NCBI GenBank assembly: GCA_913064925.1
Contig: CAJYBN010000179.1
Span: 1-5,698 of the forward strand
DNA: 5,698 nucleotides
Direction of reading: 5' to 3'
Source: an uncultured Peptococcaceae bacterium
Lineage (GTDB): Bacteria > Bacillota > Desulfotomaculia > Desulfotomaculales > Desulfallaceae
The translations under genes were made by a program, and so were the position numbers. Below are positions 4,398 to 5,698 of the stretch, one piece after another; within the stretch, counting starts at the first letter, position 1; the number at the start of each line of letters is the position of its first letter. The notes beneath the pieces were generated by a model that saw nothing but the letters and a program-made list of their open reading frames with translations, searched no databases and was not told where the DNA came from.

Positions 4398-5698
4398 ATG
4401 GTAAGCATTAAATTGAAAGACGGCTCGGTGCGCAGGTACGAAGCCGGCACTACGCTGTTGGAAATTGCTTTTGACATCAGCCCCAAGCTGGCCAAGGAAG
4501 CGCTGGTGGCTCGGGTTGACGGCAAGTTGATCGATTTGCAGTCCCGGATTAAACGGGATGCTGAGATAGAATTCCTTACCTTTGAAAGCGAAGAGGGAAA
4601 AAATGTTTTCCGCCACAGCGCGGCGCATGTTCTGGCCCAGGCTGTGCAGAGGCTTTTCCCGGGCACCAAGCTGGCCATAGGACCGGCCATTGAAAACGGA
4701 TTTTACTACGACTTTGACGCGCCGCAAAGTTTCTCTCTTGAACAGTTGGAAAAAATTGAAGCGGAAATGAACAAGATAATAAAAGAAGACCTGCCGTTTC
4801 ACAGGGTGGAAATAAGCCGGGAAGAAGCTTTGCGCAGGTTCGGCGAGAAAGGGGAAAATTATAAAGTCGAGCTTATCAATGAGCTGCCAGCCGGCGAGGT
4901 TATTTCCTGTTACCGGCAGGGCGAATTCGAAGACCTGTGCGCTGGGCCCCATGTACCCTCAACGGGCCGGCTTAAAGCGATCAAGCTTCTCAACGTAGCT
5001 GGTGCATACTGGCGCGGCGATGAGCGCAATAAAATGCTGCAGCGCATTTACGGCACCGCCTTTCCCAAAAAATCCTTGTTGGATGAGCACCTGCACAAGC
5101 TGGAAGAGGCCAAGCGCAGGGACCACCGCAAGCTGGGTGCCGAGCTGGATTTGTTCAGCATCCAGGAAGAAGGGCCCGGTTTTCCATTTTTCCACCCCAA
5201 GGGCATGATCATCCGTAACGAACTGGTGCGGTTCTGGCGTGAGGAGCACAAGCGCAGGGGTTACGATGAAATAAGCACTCCTATAATACTCAACCGTGCG
5301 CTGTGGGAAAGGAGCGGGCACTGGGACCATTACCGCGAAAACATGTACTTTACGCAGATTGACGGCACCGACTATGCCATCAAACCCATGAATTGCCCCG
5401 GCAGCATGCTGGTATACAAGAGCCGCATGCACAGCTACCGCGAGTTCCCCATCCGCATGGCCGAGCTCGGGCTGGTACACCGGCACGAACTTTCCGGGGT
5501 CTTGCATGGCTTGATGCGGGTGCGCTGTTTTACCCAGGACGATGCCCATATCTTTATGTTGCCCGAGCAGGTAAAGGGCGAAATTATCGGGGTTATCGAC
5601 CTGGTACATGATTTTTACAGTATATTTGGTTTTGATTATTACGTGGAACTTTCCACCAAGCCGGAGAAAGCCATGGGTTCCGAGGAAATCTGGGACAT
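4398..5698 (+). CDS. thrS: threonyl-tRNA synthetase, N-terminal two thirds (3' end outside the window)
   Basis: ThrRS attaches threonine to tRNA-Thr in the cytosol and hydrolyses Ser-tRNA-Thr at a separate editing site. The window holds 433 codons plus two bases of an enzyme usually near 640 residues; the frame is open to the end. In order: TGS domain (1-62, ending DAEIEFLTF), editing domain with HSAAH (His73, His77) and CAGPH (Cys181, His185) plus GFYYDF (101-106), then the class II catalytic core from about 240. The core includes MNCPG (Cys333 as zinc ligand), motif 2 around HRHELSG (361-367), and RCFTQDDAHIF (376-386) with zinc ligand His384. The third zinc histidine and the anticodon-binding domain lie beyond the window. 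ATG 4398 follows GGAGGGGGT (4380-4388, 9-nt gap); TTG 4395, directly before and in frame, is less likely. Expression should be set by the T-box: on when tRNA-Thr is uncharged. No broken or missing key residue is seen. Confidence 0.97.
   Translation, partial: MVSIKLKDGSVRRYEAGTTLLEIAFDISPKLAKEALVARVDGKLIDLQSRIKRDAEIEFLTFESEEGKNVFRHSAAHVLAQAVQRLFPGTKLAIGPAIENGFYYDFDAPQSFSLEQLEKIEAEMNKIIKEDLPFHRVEISREEALRRFGEKGENYKVELINELPAGEVISCYRQGEFEDLCAGPHVPSTGRLKAIKLLNVAGAYWRGDERNKMLQRIYGTAFPKKSLLDEHLHKLEEAKRRDHRKLGAELDLFSIQEEGPGFPFFHPKGMIIRNELVRFWREEHKRRGYDEISTPIILNRALWERSGHWDHYRENMYFTQIDGTDYAIKPMNCPGSMLVYKSRMHSYREFPIRMAELGLVHRHELSGVLHGLMRVRCFTQDDAHIFMLPEQVKGEIIGVIDLVHDFYSIFGFDYYVELSTKPEKAMGSEEIWD

Noticed and set aside
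5525..5530. Cysteine in RCFTQDDAH of ThrRS as a possible defect
   Set aside because: This position varies among ThrRS enzymes and the zinc ligands and motif 2 residues are intact, so I see no reason to call it impaired.
4305..5609. Two long reverse-strand frames (4305-4952 and 4959-5609)
   Set aside because: They lie antisense to thrS and its leader, whose product is unmistakable. They have no recognisable domains and no convincing ribosome binding site; such frames arise from codon bias on the opposite strand.

Overview
The window looks like a chromosomal segment from a moderately GC-rich, endospore-forming Firmicute, plausibly a Desulfotomaculum/Pelotomaculum-type member of the Peptococcaceae. 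The evidence is the ytxC-thrS gene pair (the same order as in Bacillus subtilis), a Firmicute-style T-box leader, strong GGAGG-type ribosome binding sites, TTG/GTG starts and the style of the protein sequences. The genus is inference; the phylum is well supported. All genes lie on the + strand and both ends of the window cut through genes.

Layout: (1) 1-672, the C-terminal part of an ABC-2 type transporter permease whose start lies upstream. (2) 713-1336, an ECF-type RNA polymerase sigma factor. (3) 1305-2030, a single-pass membrane protein overlapping the sigma gene by 32 nt, predicted to be its anti-sigma factor although it has no zinc-type anti-sigma motif. These three form one apparent operon. 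(4) 2120-3030, a LysR-family regulator (CysL/CbbR-like effector domain) whose frame breaks at a run of nine A's inside the helix-turn-helix; one more A, or a -1 slip, restores a normal 303-residue protein. A perfect 13-bp tandem repeat and a plausible promoter precede it, and a clear terminator follows at 3068-3104. (5) 3210-4064, ytxC, a sporulation-associated protein ending in CxxCxxC. (6) 4077-4105, an exact-consensus SigA promoter, then a threonine T-box riboswitch (about 4116-4372) with specifier ACC, UGGA-containing antiterminator and intrinsic terminator. (7) 4398 to the window end, thrS (threonyl-tRNA synthetase), 433 codons seen of an expected ~640.

How they work together: the promoter plus T-box should couple thrS transcription to uncharged tRNA-Thr, independently of ytxC. 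The sigma/anti-sigma pair next to an export-type permease resembles an envelope-signal response module, but its signal and targets cannot be read here. I see no mobile element, CRISPR array, RNA gene other than the leader, or clearly new system. The most noteworthy signals are the frameshifted poly-A in the LysR gene, the tandem repeat ahead of it, the CxxCxxC tail of YtxC and the unusual anti-sigma candidate.
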